34,130 nt of DNA from Nostoc sp. LEGE 12450 (GTDB lineage: Bacteria; Cyanobacteriota; Cyanobacteriia; Cyanobacteriales; Nostocaceae): contig NZ_JADEXU010000082.1 of assembly GCF_015206895.1 (NCBI RefSeq), forward strand, positions 1 to 34,130. The letters are read 5' to 3'. This document shows, one piece after another, positions 16,155-25,024 of the stretch (position 1 is the stretch's first letter; every line of letters begins with the position of its first letter). Below the pieces are notes generated by a model, which was given only the letters and a program-made list of their open reading frames with translations, was not told the origin of the DNA and ran no database searches. Position numbers and translations under genes: made by a program.

Positions 16155-16319
16155 AGCTTATATCGCGATTGGGATAAAGGAGTTGGTGCAAAAACAAAGT
16201 ACCATCAATCTCGGAATCGATTATGTGACACCAGGACAAAGTAATCAACCAAAAAAGTCAATCCAACACAAACTTTTGAAAAGCTCTACTTTTCTCTAAC
16301 CTTCTGTGTATTTTCACTG

Positions 16320-18044
16320 CTAACTAAATTGCTGGGCATAAAACCGCGCGTAGCGATGCTCTAGGGCTAATAATTCTTCATGGGTTCCTGATTCAACAAT
16401 TTGTCCCTGTTCGAGAACTAAAATACGATCGCACCGTCTCACAGTTGATAAGCGGTGAGCAATAATAAATACTGTGCGTTTTTGCATCAGTCTTTCTAGC
16501 GCTTCCTGTACCAGTGCTTCTGATTCAGAATCTAATGCTGATGTCGCCTCATCAAGAATCAAGATTTGGGGATTGAGAAGAACCGCACGAGCGATCGCAA
16601 TTCTTTGTCTTTGTCCTCCTGATAAGTTTACCCCACGTTCACCCACCCAGGTCTGATAACCCTCTGGCAGTTGGCTAATGAACTGATGAGCATTAGCAAT
16701 TTTCGCCGCCTCTTTAACTGCTTCCATGTCAAAAACATCTTGTCCAAAGGCGATATTTTGGGCAATTGTCCCCGAAAACATGATGGTTTCTTGCGGAACA
16801 ATCCCAATTTGTCGCCGCAGACTATGCAGCTTCACATCCCGAATATCAATATCGTCAATGAAAATTTGACCAGTTTCGGGGTCATAAAAACGGGGGAGAA
16901 GATTGACAAATGTGGTTTTACCAGCACCCGAAGCACCCACAAGTGCGATCGCTTCACCTGGTGATACCAATAAACTGATATCTTTCAATACGGGTTCACC
17001 AGGCTTATAGGCAAAGGAAATATGACGATATTCTATTTTGCCTTTGACTGGGGGGAGAGCGATCGCATTGATCTTTTCGATTACCGTCGGCTGAATTGCC
17101 ATCAATTCAAAAACGCGGTCAACAGATGCTTCACCCTGCTTAAATTCGTTGTAGTTGTTAGTAGTATGACCGATGGGATCAATTAACAGCGCCGCCGCCG
17201 CCAGATAGCTGAAAAAATTCGCCACTGTCAAGTTATTCTGGGAAATTTGCCACGCTCCCACAATCAGTAACGATAATGCACTTAAAGCTTCTAGAAATCC
17301 CACAATGGGAATCTGAATCGCTTTCAGGCGTTCGGCTGAGTATTTAGCTTTGAGACTGCGTTCTGCTTCATGGCCAAAGCGAGCGATTTCGTAATTTTCA
17401 GCAGCAAAAGCCTGTACCAAACGAATACCGTTGAAAACTTCCGCAAGGATGGCTGATAAACCCGACACGCGATTTTGACTTTTTAAGGAATACTTGCGTA
17501 AACGTTCACCAAACCAGCCAACTAAAATACCCATCAGTGGCGCAACAATCACCGTTGCTAATGTCAGTTGCCAATTCAGGTAAATCATGTAAATCGGAAT
17601 TGCCAACAACTGCAAAATGCAGGGGATAAAGTCGTGAAATCCTTTATTTACCACTTCGCCAACCCGGTCAACATCTTCCGTAAGGCGGTAAGATAAATCA
17701 CCTGCTTTTGCGGTTTCAAAATAGCTGAGATTTAGCTTTTGCAGATGGGCGTAGACTTGCTGGCGGAGATAAAAAGCAACTCTCAAAGAAGCTTTGGCCA
17801 TGTACATATCTTGTATAGACTGAAACAAGCCTCTGACAAGAAAGACTAAGGCACAGCTGCCAGTTATTTGAGCGATCGCTACTACATTACCCTGTGCAAA
17901 GGGAATTGCCAATTTACCGGCAAGATTTATCAACACTAATGTCGCCAGCACGTATCCCAAGATACCAATAAGTCCCTTGGTGATGGTTTTCCACTGGAGT
18001 CGGATATAAGGCAGTAGTTGCCAGTAATTAGAACGCGTTTTCAA
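16320..18044 (-). CDS. ABC exporter, fused membrane and ATPase domains
   Basis: A 574-aa half-transporter of the MsbA/lipid-exporter type that works as a homodimer in a membrane. Residues 20-300 form a six-helix type I exporter domain; 330-574 the ATPase with Walker A GASGAGKTT, Q loop IGIVPQET, signature LSGGQRQRIAIARA, Walker B ILILDEATSALD and H loop IAHRLSTV. The start codon is TTG (18044) without a strong SD. Nostoc genomes have several paralogues, including HepA for the heterocyst envelope; nothing here proves that role and no polysaccharide genes are adjacent. Confidence 0.93.
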   Translation of the reverse strand: MKTRSNYWQLLPYIRLQWKTITKGLIGILGYVLATLVLINLAGKLAIPFAQGNVVAIAQITGSCALVFLVRGLFQSIQDMYMAKASLRVAFYLRQQVYAHLQKLNLSYFETAKAGDLSYRLTEDVDRVGEVVNKGFHDFIPCILQLLAIPIYMIYLNWQLTLATVIVAPLMGILVGWFGERLRKYSLKSQNRVSGLSAILAEVFNGIRLVQAFAAENYEIARFGHEAERSLKAKYSAERLKAIQIPIVGFLEALSALSLLIVGAWQISQNNLTVANFFSYLAAAALLIDPIGHTTNNYNEFKQGEASVDRVFELMAIQPTVIEKINAIALPPVKGKIEYRHISFAYKPGEPVLKDISLLVSPGEAIALVGASGAGKTTFVNLLPRFYDPETGQIFIDDIDIRDVKLHSLRRQIGIVPQETIMFSGTIAQNIAFGQDVFDMEAVKEAAKIANAHQFISQLPEGYQTWVGERGVNLSGGQRQRIAIARAVLLNPQILILDEATSALDSESEALVQEALERLMQKRTVFIIAHRLSTVRRCDRILVLEQGQIVESGTHEELLALEHRYARFYAQQFS

Positions 18045-18210
18045 GCTCGAAAGTCCACAACGATATTTTTCCTTTGTTTGACGCTAGCAGCTTTTGGGGA
18101 GTTTCTGAACAGTTCACTAATTAGTTACAAACTCTTTCAGCCTTCATCGTAGAGTTTCCCGGTGTTCTTTTATCATTGAAGTGGAATGTTCATTCGAGGG
18201 GTCTGGCTTT

Positions 18211-18264
18211 ATGAAACTGGAAGAATATTTCAACGCGCTTGCACCAAATGACACTAAAAAATAG
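18211..18264 (+). pseudogene. N-terminal fragment of a DUF433-like antitoxin gene
   Basis: A 17-codon frame, MKLEEYFNALAPNDTKK then TAG, resembles the first residues of cyanobacterial DUF433 proteins (MKLE.YF.FLAPNDIRIKG). Nothing of the rest of the domain follows, so it appears to be a remnant. The match is from memory and short. Confidence 0.35.
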
Positions 18265-18309
18265 AATTGATAAATTAATCAAACTTAACAATCTTAAAGA
18301 GGGTTAGTT

Positions 18310-18549
18310 ATGAAAACCGAACACGAACGCGAACAATTAATCAAAGCTATCAACGTACTGCTAAACCAAGCTTACGACAGTACCCTAGATGAAATTTATG
18401 CACTACTTCAAAAAATCGAAGATGAAGAGGACGAAAACGATTTAAGAGCCTATCATGCTGCTAAAAGTGATGTAGAAAATAATAGTCTTATCGCATGGAA
18501 CGATATTAAAAAGGAAATCGCTAATGAAAGAAAAAAGGACGTAGCGTGA
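18310..18549 (+). CDS. Antitoxin-like protein upstream of a broken RelE
   Basis: A 79-aa acidic helical protein (KTEHEREQLIKAINVLLNQA, Glu/Asp-rich middle, lysine-rich end). Size, charge and position identify it as the antitoxin of a RelE-type pair: its stop TGA overlaps the toxin's GTG (gtga at 18546-18549). An SD-like GAGGG lies upstream. The family name is not clear to me. It is intact while its toxin is interrupted, so it may be an orphan that could still neutralise related toxins. Confidence 0.8.
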   Translation: MKTEHEREQLIKAINVLLNQAYDSTLDEIYALLQKIEDEEDENDLRAYHAAKSDVENNSLIAWNDIKKEIANERKKDVA

Positions 18550-18812
18550 CTTACGAAGTTAAATTTACCAAGGGGGCTAGAAAAATGTTTAAAAAACTAT
18601 CTCAAGAATTACAAGATCGTATTTAACACAAAATAGATGAGTTGGCTATAGAACCACGTCCCAATGGAGTTAAAAAATTACAAGGTGAAGAAAACACATA
18701 TCGAATTAGAGTAGGCGATTATCGAGTTATATACGATATTTTCGATGATGTTTTATTGGTAAATGTTATAGATGTAGGGCATCGTAATAAGGTTTATAAG
18801 AATAAAAGTTAA
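18546..18812 (+). pseudogene. RelE/ParE-family toxin with an in-frame stop
   Basis: An 88-codon frame starting GTG inside the antitoxin stop. Residues 1-26 (TYEVKFTKGARKMFKKLSQE...) match the RelE N-terminal strand and helix. Codon 27 is TAA (18624-18626). The frame then continues with KIDELAIEPRPNGVKKLQGE, YRIRVGDYRVIYDIFDD and VGHRNKVYK, which are the conserved RelE core and C-terminal blocks. One base change (for example AAA or CAA to TAA) would explain the loss. The ribosome-dependent mRNase would not be made in full. Confidence 0.88.
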
Positions 18813-19017
18813 CAAACAAAAAAATATTAGAGCTATCGCCTACAGTGTCTTCACTATAAGTACTTAAACAAAATTAATTACACCCAATTTAGCCTGAAAC
18901 CCTTGTCCAAACTAAAAATTGTGTGGAAATAATTCTGTGCGACTTGCTGTCGCTAGTGCGTTCTAAAAAATTAGCCCCCTCCTTACTTCTAAGGAAAGAG
19001 CTAAATTAATCTTCTTT

Positions 19018-19051
19018 AATTACGAATTACGAACTACAAACTACGAATTAA
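19018..19051. repeat. STRR of tacgaat/tacgaac heptamers
   Basis: Degenerate heptamers (ttacgaa, ttacgaa, ctacaaa, ctacgaa) directly after the stop of the PRC-barrel gene. Same family as 7207 and 28818. Confidence 0.8.
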
Positions 19052-20047
19052 TTAATATCCGCCTTCTTCTTCGTATTCTGGCTGTCTTTCCTTAACTTTC
19101 TTAGGAATATTCACAGGCTTCGGCTCATCTTCCCAAGCATCACCTTCTACATCATCATAATCATCGTATTCGTCAACATAAGGCTTGCTGTAAGGCTTGG
19201 CTTCATACTTTAGCGGCTGCGGTTGTTGATACCTGTCGTTGCCTGTTGCTTCACTCCAATTATCTTCTTCCTCGTCTTCTTCGTATTGAATAGATTCATA
19301 CTGCCGCGCCTTCATTACCTGACGCTGTGGCCTTTCCTCTTCCACATAGTCTTCATTCCATTCTTCTTCCCGCGCTACGGGTTCGGGGGCGCGAACTCTC
19401 TGCTTGGGTGGCTGTAATGGCACTCCACTAGGGAGTTGATTACCTGGTGCAACTTGGCGTGGTGGAGTATAGCCGTATTCTTCTTCTGCATCCCTCTCCC
19501 AGGGTGCTTTGCCGATACCCAAACGCTCTAATAAACCAGTTGTTAACTGGTTCACCCGTTCTTCGGCTCCCTCAAACACAATCAATCGATTGGGGCCAGT
19601 ACTGACAATTTCATCTACAGAGAACTCGTAAGTACTCAAAAATTGGTCGGGAATTTGGGGTAATCCTAAAGAAGCGATGACTATAGAGTTAAGCTTCCCG
19701 GTTTCACCGTTGAACTTGAAGCCCCGGACTTTGCCTAATACTTCACCTGTTTCTGTAATTACTTCCCAGTTAATCAGATTGCTGAGAGATTCAACTTCGA
19801 TATCTTCTATTACATCTTCGTTATCAACTAAGATGACATCACCAATCTGGCTGATGTTGTTGAGGTACATGTAGCGCGGTATGCCCGAAATGGAGATCAG
19901 GCTGTCTCGCAAACCAAGAGCCACAACCTCTCGTTGATCTATATCAACCCAGACTTGACTGATGATGCCTAGCCGCTTGCCATTGTCGCGGGTAATCACC
20001 TGGGTATTTAATATGTCGGAACGCCTAATTATCTGTTCGGAGGTCAT
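19052..20047 (-). CDS. PRC-barrel domain protein with an acidic tail
   Basis: A 331-aa protein with two PRC-barrel domains (about residues 5-80, IIRRSDILNTQVITRDNGKR, and 90-170, NWEVITETGEVLGKVRGF). From about 180 on it is a low-complexity, highly acidic tail rich in Glu, Asp, Tyr and Pro, probably disordered. PRC barrels occur in RimM and photosynthetic reaction-centre H subunits and in cyanobacterial proteins of unclear role. It lies 58 bp downstream of smc on the same strand and may be co-transcribed. Confidence 0.85.
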   Translation of the reverse strand: MTSEQIIRRSDILNTQVITRDNGKRLGIISQVWVDIDQREVVALGLRDSLISISGIPRYMYLNNISQIGDVILVDNEDVIEDIEVESLSNLINWEVITETGEVLGKVRGFKFNGETGKLNSIVIASLGLPQIPDQFLSTYEFSVDEIVSTGPNRLIVFEGAEERVNQLTTGLLERLGIGKAPWERDAEEEYGYTPPRQVAPGNQLPSGVPLQPPKQRVRAPEPVAREEEWNEDYVEEERPQRQVMKARQYESIQYEEDEEEDNWSEATGNDRYQQPQPLKYEAKPYSKPYVDEYDDYDDVEGDAWEDEPKPVNIPKKVKERQPEYEEEGGY

Positions 20048-20105
20048 TCTATACCGAGTCCTGATCTCGAATCCGGTTTATCCATACACTATTATTAACA
20101 AAAAC

Positions 20106-23100
20106 TCAAGCAGATGTATTGGATGATTGTAACTTAATCCCCAAAACTTGAGTGTAAGCTCCTCGTGCTTGAGTAACGCCGATTGTGCGTTCGGCTGATT
20201 CTATCATCGGACGGCGCAAACTCACAACTATAAATTGCGCTTGTTGTGATTGTTGCTTAATCATTCTAGCTAATCGCTCTACGTTTGCTCCATCTAAAAA
20301 CATATCCACTTCGTCAAAGGCGTAAAAGGGCGATGGACGGTAGCGTTGCAGGGCAAAGATAAAGCTCAAGGCTGTAAGTGATTTTTCTCCCCCAGACATG
20401 GAAGCTAGGCGCTGTACGGGTTTACCTTTGGGGTGAGCGACTAAATTTAGTCCACTGCTAAAAGGATCTTCAGGATTTTCGAGTTGTAAATAGCCGTCAC
20501 CGTCGGAAAGAATGGCAAAAATCGATTGAAAGTTTTCGTTGACAGCATCGAAAGCTTCTTTAAAGGCAAGTTGCCGCAATGTGGTAAAGTTTTCAATCCG
20601 TAAAAGTAGTTCGGTGCGTTCCCCTTCTAGTGTCTCTAATTTTTGCGTCAGTTCTTGGAGACGGTTTTGGGTGCGTTCGTATTCTTCCAACGCCAGCATA
20701 TTAACAGGTTCCATCGCCTGTAAGCGTTTGGTAAGCGATCGCAATTCTTTCTGCAATTCTTCCAAATCTACCTTATCTGGAACTTCCGGTAGGGGATTGG
20801 GTAATTCTGCTCCCATATCCCGCAACTGGCTTTGCAGTGCAATTAGTTCCTCCCGCCGCTTCTCTTGGGTTTCTTTGAGTTTTTCGATTTCCCATTGCAA
20901 TTGTTGTTGGCGCAAAAGGTGCGATCGCACTTCCAATTCTGTAGCGTCGCGTTTTTGTTTCTCTTCACCCAAATTTTGTTCCATTTGGCTGAGGTTGGCA
21001 CGGGTTTGGGTGATGAGAGTGCTGAGTGCTGAGTGCTGAGTGCTGAGGGTATTTAGTTGATTTTGTTGCGCCTCTTGTTCGTGATGATATTGGCTAATTC
21101 GCTCCTCCCCTTCTTGGATTTTTTCTTGCAAACGTTGTTGCTGATTTTCCAAATTTTTTAATCTTTGTTCAGCTTCCCGTAACGCTGTTTCGCGTTGTTG
21201 CAATTGTTGCTCTTGAATTTTAATGGTTGCCTGGATTTGTTGCCATTCACTGGGGGTTTGAGATGCTTCTAACTCTGCTAATGCGTGTCGCAATTGTTGC
21301 AATTCATTTTCTTTTCCAGGTAATTCCCGCTCTAATATTTCTAATCGAGATTGAGCAATGGCTAACTTCTCGCTGTTTTGGGCGAGTTGCGATCGCGTCC
21401 CCTCTAATTGCGCTGTTAAATTCTTAATGTCTTTTTGCAACTGTTCCAATTGCAACTGCTGTTCGCGCCGCGCCTGACGAGCTTCTGTGAGTTCTTGGGT
21501 GAGTTTTTTACTTCTGGCTGACAAAGTTGCGATCGCTTCTGTACAACGCTCTAAAACTCGCTCAATATCCACCAAACGAGTTTTTAAAGCGATCGCTTCA
21601 TCAGATTCCGCTGCTTCACCCGTACCAAACCGCAACGCTGAACGATTGCTGTTACTACCACCAGTCATTGCACCGCTAGTTTCCAATAATTCCCCGTCTA
21701 AGGTGACGATGCGATATAACCCTAAATTTTTCCGCGCCGCCTCAAGGCTGGCAAATACGACTGTGTTACCAAAAACATAGCTAAATACATCTTTGTAACG
21801 GCGATCGCAATCGACTAAGTTAACAGCATAGTTAACAAAGCCACTAGCGAAACGCAGCGTTGCATCTTGAGTAAATTTAGGTGCGTGAATTTTATTTAGT
21901 GGTAAAAAAGTCGCTCTCCCGGCACGTTTCTGTTTGAGCAATTCAATCCCGGCTGCGGCTACACCATCATCTTCCACCACAATATGTCCCAAGCGTCCAC
22001 CGGCAGCCATTTCTAAAGCTAGCTGATGGCGGGGTTCCACCTTTCCCAACTGCACAACCAAGCCACAAAGTCCAGGCATTCCCGATTGTAAAATAACTTT
22101 ACTAGCTTGGGTTCCTTGGACTTCTTGCTGTGCTTGCGTTTGCGCCTCGATTTTATCCAACTGGCGTTGTTTTTCCCGTTGTTCAAAAAGTAACCGCTTT
22201 TGGGTTTCCTGTTGGATTTGCAGTTCTTGTTCTGTGGCTGAGAGATTTTGGGCTAAATTCTGGATGGGTTCGCTAGAGGCGTTAAATTCCGTTTCAACTT
22301 GATTACAGTCGGTTTGTTTTTGGGCTAATAGCGGTTCGTCGCGTTCAATTAACTGGGTTTGCTCGGAAATTAATTGCTGTAACTGATTATTGCGTTCTGT
22401 GAGTTGTGCTTTTTCTGTGCGTTGCGGTTCTAAAGTTTGCAACAGAGTTTCAATTTGACGATTGAATGCCGTTTGTTGCTGCACCCACGCTTCCGAAGCC
22501 GAGGCGATTTCTGCGGCTGCTTCGCGGGAGGTTTCTAGAGATTGGTGGGCTTCATTCCTTTGGTGTTGGGAAGACGCGATGAATCGCGTCTCTACAATTT
22601 GGATTTCGGCAATTTCTTCTAGGGAATGTCGGTGTTTTTGAATTTCTTGCTGAGTTTGAGTGAGACGTTTAGCGGTTTCTTGGGAAGCTGTTTGTAATTC
22701 GGTTAGCTGACGCTGGAGTTGTTTTCGTTCGGCTTCTTGGGTGGCGAGGGTAGATTGTACCGCCAAAAGTTCATCTTCACCCAATGCTTTGACATGGGCA
22801 TTGAGTTGTTCAAGTTCAGCAGTTTTTTGGACAATTTCGGAATTTAGGTTTGTGAGTTGGGTTGAGAGTTCAGTAGAATTGCGATCGCCTGTTTGAATTT
22901 CGTGAACTAACTTTTCTTGTTGTGCTTGTAGCGATCGCCATGATAAAACCGCTTCCCAGGATTGTTTCGCTAGAAATTCTGTGCGGAGTTTTTGATATCT
23001 CTCAGCTTTAGCCCGATCTTGGGAAAGGCGATCGCGCTGTGCAGTTAATTCTGTCTCAATAATCCGACAGCTATCTTCTTTTTCCTTCACCTCATCTAAA

Positions 23101-23768
23101 GTTGATTTGGCTTGAATGATTTTGCGATCAAATGCCGCCACCCCAGCCAATTCATCAATAATTTCCCGGCGTTCCCGCGCATTCATAGAGATAATGCTAG
23201 TGACATCCCCTTGCAGCACCACGTTGTAGCCTTCAGGATAAACCCGCAGGTTACTTAGTTGCTGATGCAACTCTGTCAACGTGCAAGCTTCACCATTGAT
23301 ATAGTAATTCGACGTGTAACTTCCTTGGTGAGTGACTCGCAGCCTTCTAGTAACACTCCACTCTGCCGATTTTGGCTTTTGGACTTCGGCTTCGCTCAGT
23401 CGAACGATTTTGGATTTTGGTTCTTCCACCGCTTCCCCTGCATCCCCTGCCTCTTCTACTTCCTCCCTTTGCGCCTTTGTGTCTTTGTGTGAGATTTCAT
23501 CTGATAAATCAAACGTCACAGTGACGCTAGCTTCAATAGAAGCGCGTCCTTTAGACGTTTGGGTGTTATTTACCAAATCTGGTAAGCGATCGGCTCGCAT
23601 TCCCTTAGAACTGGAGAGTCCGAGGCAAAATAGCAGTGCATCGAGAATATTAGATTTACCCGAACCATTTGGCCCAGATATGACAGTACACCCCGGCAGC
23701 AAAGGGACTGAAGTAGTACCGCCGAAGGATTTGAAGTTGGTAAGTTCCACGCGCTTGATATGAACCAT
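20106..23768 (-). CDS. smc: Chromosome segregation protein SMC
   Basis: Condensin ATPase that shapes and segregates the nucleoid. N-terminal head with Walker A GPNGSGKSN (residues 32-40); coiled coil about 170-510; hinge about 540-690 (GLCGLVVQLG, FLPLNKI, DGELLETSGAMTGGSNSN); second coiled coil to about 1050; C-terminal head with signature MSGGEKSLTALSF and Walker B FYAFDEVDMFLD. Total 1220 aa. Three stretches derive from repeats: residues about 91-136 in the head (acaaaggcgc and ttcgctcagt repeats), about 393-399 (palindrome at 22573), and about 907-917 (four gtgctga heptamers at 21019). All preserve the frame. Confidence 0.96.
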   Translation of the reverse strand: MVHIKRVELTNFKSFGGTTSVPLLPGCTVISGPNGSGKSNILDALLFCLGLSSSKGMRADRLPDLVNNTQTSKGRASIEASVTVTFDLSDEISHKDTKAQREEVEEAGDAGEAVEEPKSKIVRLSEAEVQKPKSAEWSVTRRLRVTHQGSYTSNYYINGEACTLTELHQQLSNLRVYPEGYNVVLQGDVTSIISMNARERREIIDELAGVAAFDRKIIQAKSTLDEVKEKEDSCRIIETELTAQRDRLSQDRAKAERYQKLRTEFLAKQSWEAVLSWRSLQAQQEKLVHEIQTGDRNSTELSTQLTNLNSEIVQKTAELEQLNAHVKALGEDELLAVQSTLATQEAERKQLQRQLTELQTASQETAKRLTQTQQEIQKHRHSLEEIAEIQIVETRFIASSQHQRNEAHQSLETSREAAAEIASASEAWVQQQTAFNRQIETLLQTLEPQRTEKAQLTERNNQLQQLISEQTQLIERDEPLLAQKQTDCNQVETEFNASSEPIQNLAQNLSATEQELQIQQETQKRLLFEQREKQRQLDKIEAQTQAQQEVQGTQASKVILQSGMPGLCGLVVQLGKVEPRHQLALEMAAGGRLGHIVVEDDGVAAAGIELLKQKRAGRATFLPLNKIHAPKFTQDATLRFASGFVNYAVNLVDCDRRYKDVFSYVFGNTVVFASLEAARKNLGLYRIVTLDGELLETSGAMTGGSNSNRSALRFGTGEAAESDEAIALKTRLVDIERVLERCTEAIATLSARSKKLTQELTEARQARREQQLQLEQLQKDIKNLTAQLEGTRSQLAQNSEKLAIAQSRLEILERELPGKENELQQLRHALAELEASQTPSEWQQIQATIKIQEQQLQQRETALREAEQRLKNLENQQQRLQEKIQEGEERISQYHHEQEAQQNQLNTLSTQHSALSTLITQTRANLSQMEQNLGEEKQKRDATELEVRSHLLRQQQLQWEIEKLKETQEKRREELIALQSQLRDMGAELPNPLPEVPDKVDLEELQKELRSLTKRLQAMEPVNMLALEEYERTQNRLQELTQKLETLEGERTELLLRIENFTTLRQLAFKEAFDAVNENFQSIFAILSDGDGYLQLENPEDPFSSGLNLVAHPKGKPVQRLASMSGGEKSLTALSFIFALQRYRPSPFYAFDEVDMFLDGANVERLARMIKQQSQQAQFIVVSLRRPMIESAERTIGVTQARGAYTQVLGIKLQSSNTSA
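21019..21046. repeat. Four gtgctga heptamers inside smc
   Basis: Exactly four copies of GTGCTGA. On the coding strand they encode the Ser/Ala/Leu/Thr-rich run STQHSALST in the second coiled coil. 28 bp plus flanks keep the frame. Confidence 0.9.
22573..22596. repeat. Nostoc palindrome inside smc
   Basis: GACGCGAT-GA-ATCGCGTC followed by tctac, the same unit as at 2773 and 28386, read in frame as VETRFIAS within the first coiled coil. Confidence 0.85.
23360..23500. repeat. Repeat-derived in-frame segment in the smc head domain
   Basis: Contains ttcggcttcgctcagtcg (related to 15330), a ttttggcttttggac tract, and tttgcgcctttgtgtcttt (related to 23885, 28775 and 32443). It encodes about 46 charged residues inserted after VTFDLSD, before the conserved SVTRRLRV strand. 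Confidence 0.7.
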
Positions 23769-24019
23769 AGGCGCTGGTTAACTGGGCTAATGAAGAACAA
23801 GTGTATCAACTAATTAAAAATTCGCAAGAGGGTAGGGGGAAGAATTCAGGATTATCGTAAACGAGCAGCTTATCGCAAGCTACCACAGAGGCGCAAAGAA
23901 CGCAGAGAGGGTAAGGAAAATCTTATTTCAAAGAAAAGCACAATATTCGAAGGAGTTTAGTCTTTACTACGAACTTCCTTGACAAACTAATAGAATGGTG
24001 TAACTTAAATTTGAGCAAA
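23769..24019. other. Intergenic region upstream of smc
   Basis: About 250 bp. Holds a caaagaacgcagagagg-type dispersed repeat near 23885-23912 and presumably the smc promoter. No gene seen. Confidence 0.4.
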
Positions 24020-24052
24020 TAAAAAATAGGGACTTACATTTGTGTAAGTCCC
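24020..24052 (-). terminator. Rho-independent terminator of the BON lipoprotein gene
   Basis: A perfect 10-bp stem (GGGACTTACA, 24029-24038, with TGTAAGTCCC, 24043-24052) and 4-nt loop. On the minus strand it is followed by tattttttattt. It lies about 47 bp beyond the BON gene stop, the expected place and orientation. Confidence 0.85.
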
Positions 24053-24098
24053 TGTTTGGCTTTCATGCCGATGTTAACTGAGAACTCCAGTTATTCTT

Positions 24099-24557
24099 TT
24101 ATGGCTTTTTCACAGCTTCAACTTTTGCTTCCACCTTCACAGTCTTCACACCTTGAACTTCCTTAGCCAAAGTTTCAGCTTTCTTGAGTTCTTCAGCAGA
24201 AGTCGCTGTGCCTTTGAGGATAATTTCACCCTCTTTGTTTTCAACCTGTAACTTATTGCCTGGTAAGCCTTTGTTCAACTTGTTGCTAACTTCAGTTTTT
24301 AAGTCGCTCTTAACTTTTGTTGCTGCCGTTTTTTCAGAACCGGTTTTAACTTTAGTATCTGTGCTAGTTGCTAAAGGAGTTGTTTGTATTCCTGGAACTT
24401 TAGCCGCTTCATTTGTCTGTGAAGCAGGTTTTGCTGGTACTTGAGCAGCTTCATTAGTAGTGCTAGGAGTTTCCGAACCAGTTTTGGGAGCCTCTTGGCA
24501 GCCAAAAGTACCAACTACCAAAATGCTACTAACGATTAATAGAATTAGCTTTTTCAT
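24099..24557 (-). CDS. BON-domain lipoprotein
   Basis: A 152-aa protein with a lipoprotein signal (MKKLILLIVSSILVVGTFGC, lipid anchor on the Cys at 20), a Ser/Thr/Pro/Ala-rich linker (about 21-85), and one BON domain (about 85-145: DLKTEVSNKLNKGLPG, GEIILKGTATSAEEL, AEVQGVKTVKVE-like ending). BON domains bind membranes or envelope polymers and occur in osmotic-stress proteins such as OsmY. ATG start. It has its own terminator, so it is monocistronic. Confidence 0.88.
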   Translation of the reverse strand: MKKLILLIVSSILVVGTFGCQEAPKTGSETPSTTNEAAQVPAKPASQTNEAAKVPGIQTTPLATSTDTKVKTGSEKTAATKVKSDLKTEVSNKLNKGLPGNKLQVENKEGEIILKGTATSAEELKKAETLAKEVQGVKTVKVEAKVEAVKKP

Positions 24558-25024
24558 TATCTATCTCCGAATTGATTACTGGAAGCAATTAATTTGTGTG
24601 TCATGGTGAGGAGCAGATGTTAAAAAGCAATTAAATGTGAAGTAGCAAAAGTGTCCAAGCAATTACTCAGGTTACTGAAAATTGAAGCTTGAACGATTTG
24701 TTTAGACTAAGATTTTGCAGCCATTTTTGAGAAGCACCAATTCAATTTTATTGACGGTTGCTAACCAAGATACCTCTATATACGGCCTGTAGCTCCTATG
24801 AATTTAATGTAGATGCTGAGGAGCTTTTCCAATGATAAACTATGCAGCCTTAAAGTAGTGAATCGATGTTATCAGATTTCAGTCAGTTTGGCGATGTCTA
24901 CGCCTATGCAGCTCAAAACTTCATGGTTTTTGCAATACTGTGCCAGCAAAGTTACCAACAAAATGTTACTTTATAAAACTATAGCTTACTTACAATGCCC
25001 TAAATATTCAGGAAATATCAGCCA
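24558..25024. other. Divergent intergenic region, BON lipoprotein / RNase D
   Basis: About 467 bp holding both promoters. A short piece of a dispersed repeat (gcgatgtctacgcctatgca, 24891-24910) is the only repeat seen. The open frame at 24813 has no family features and overlaps the exonuclease start, so it is not called. Confidence 0.4.

Noticed and set aside
16320..18044. Naming the ABC exporter HepA
   Set aside because: All motifs are shared by many paralogues and no heterocyst polysaccharide genes are adjacent.
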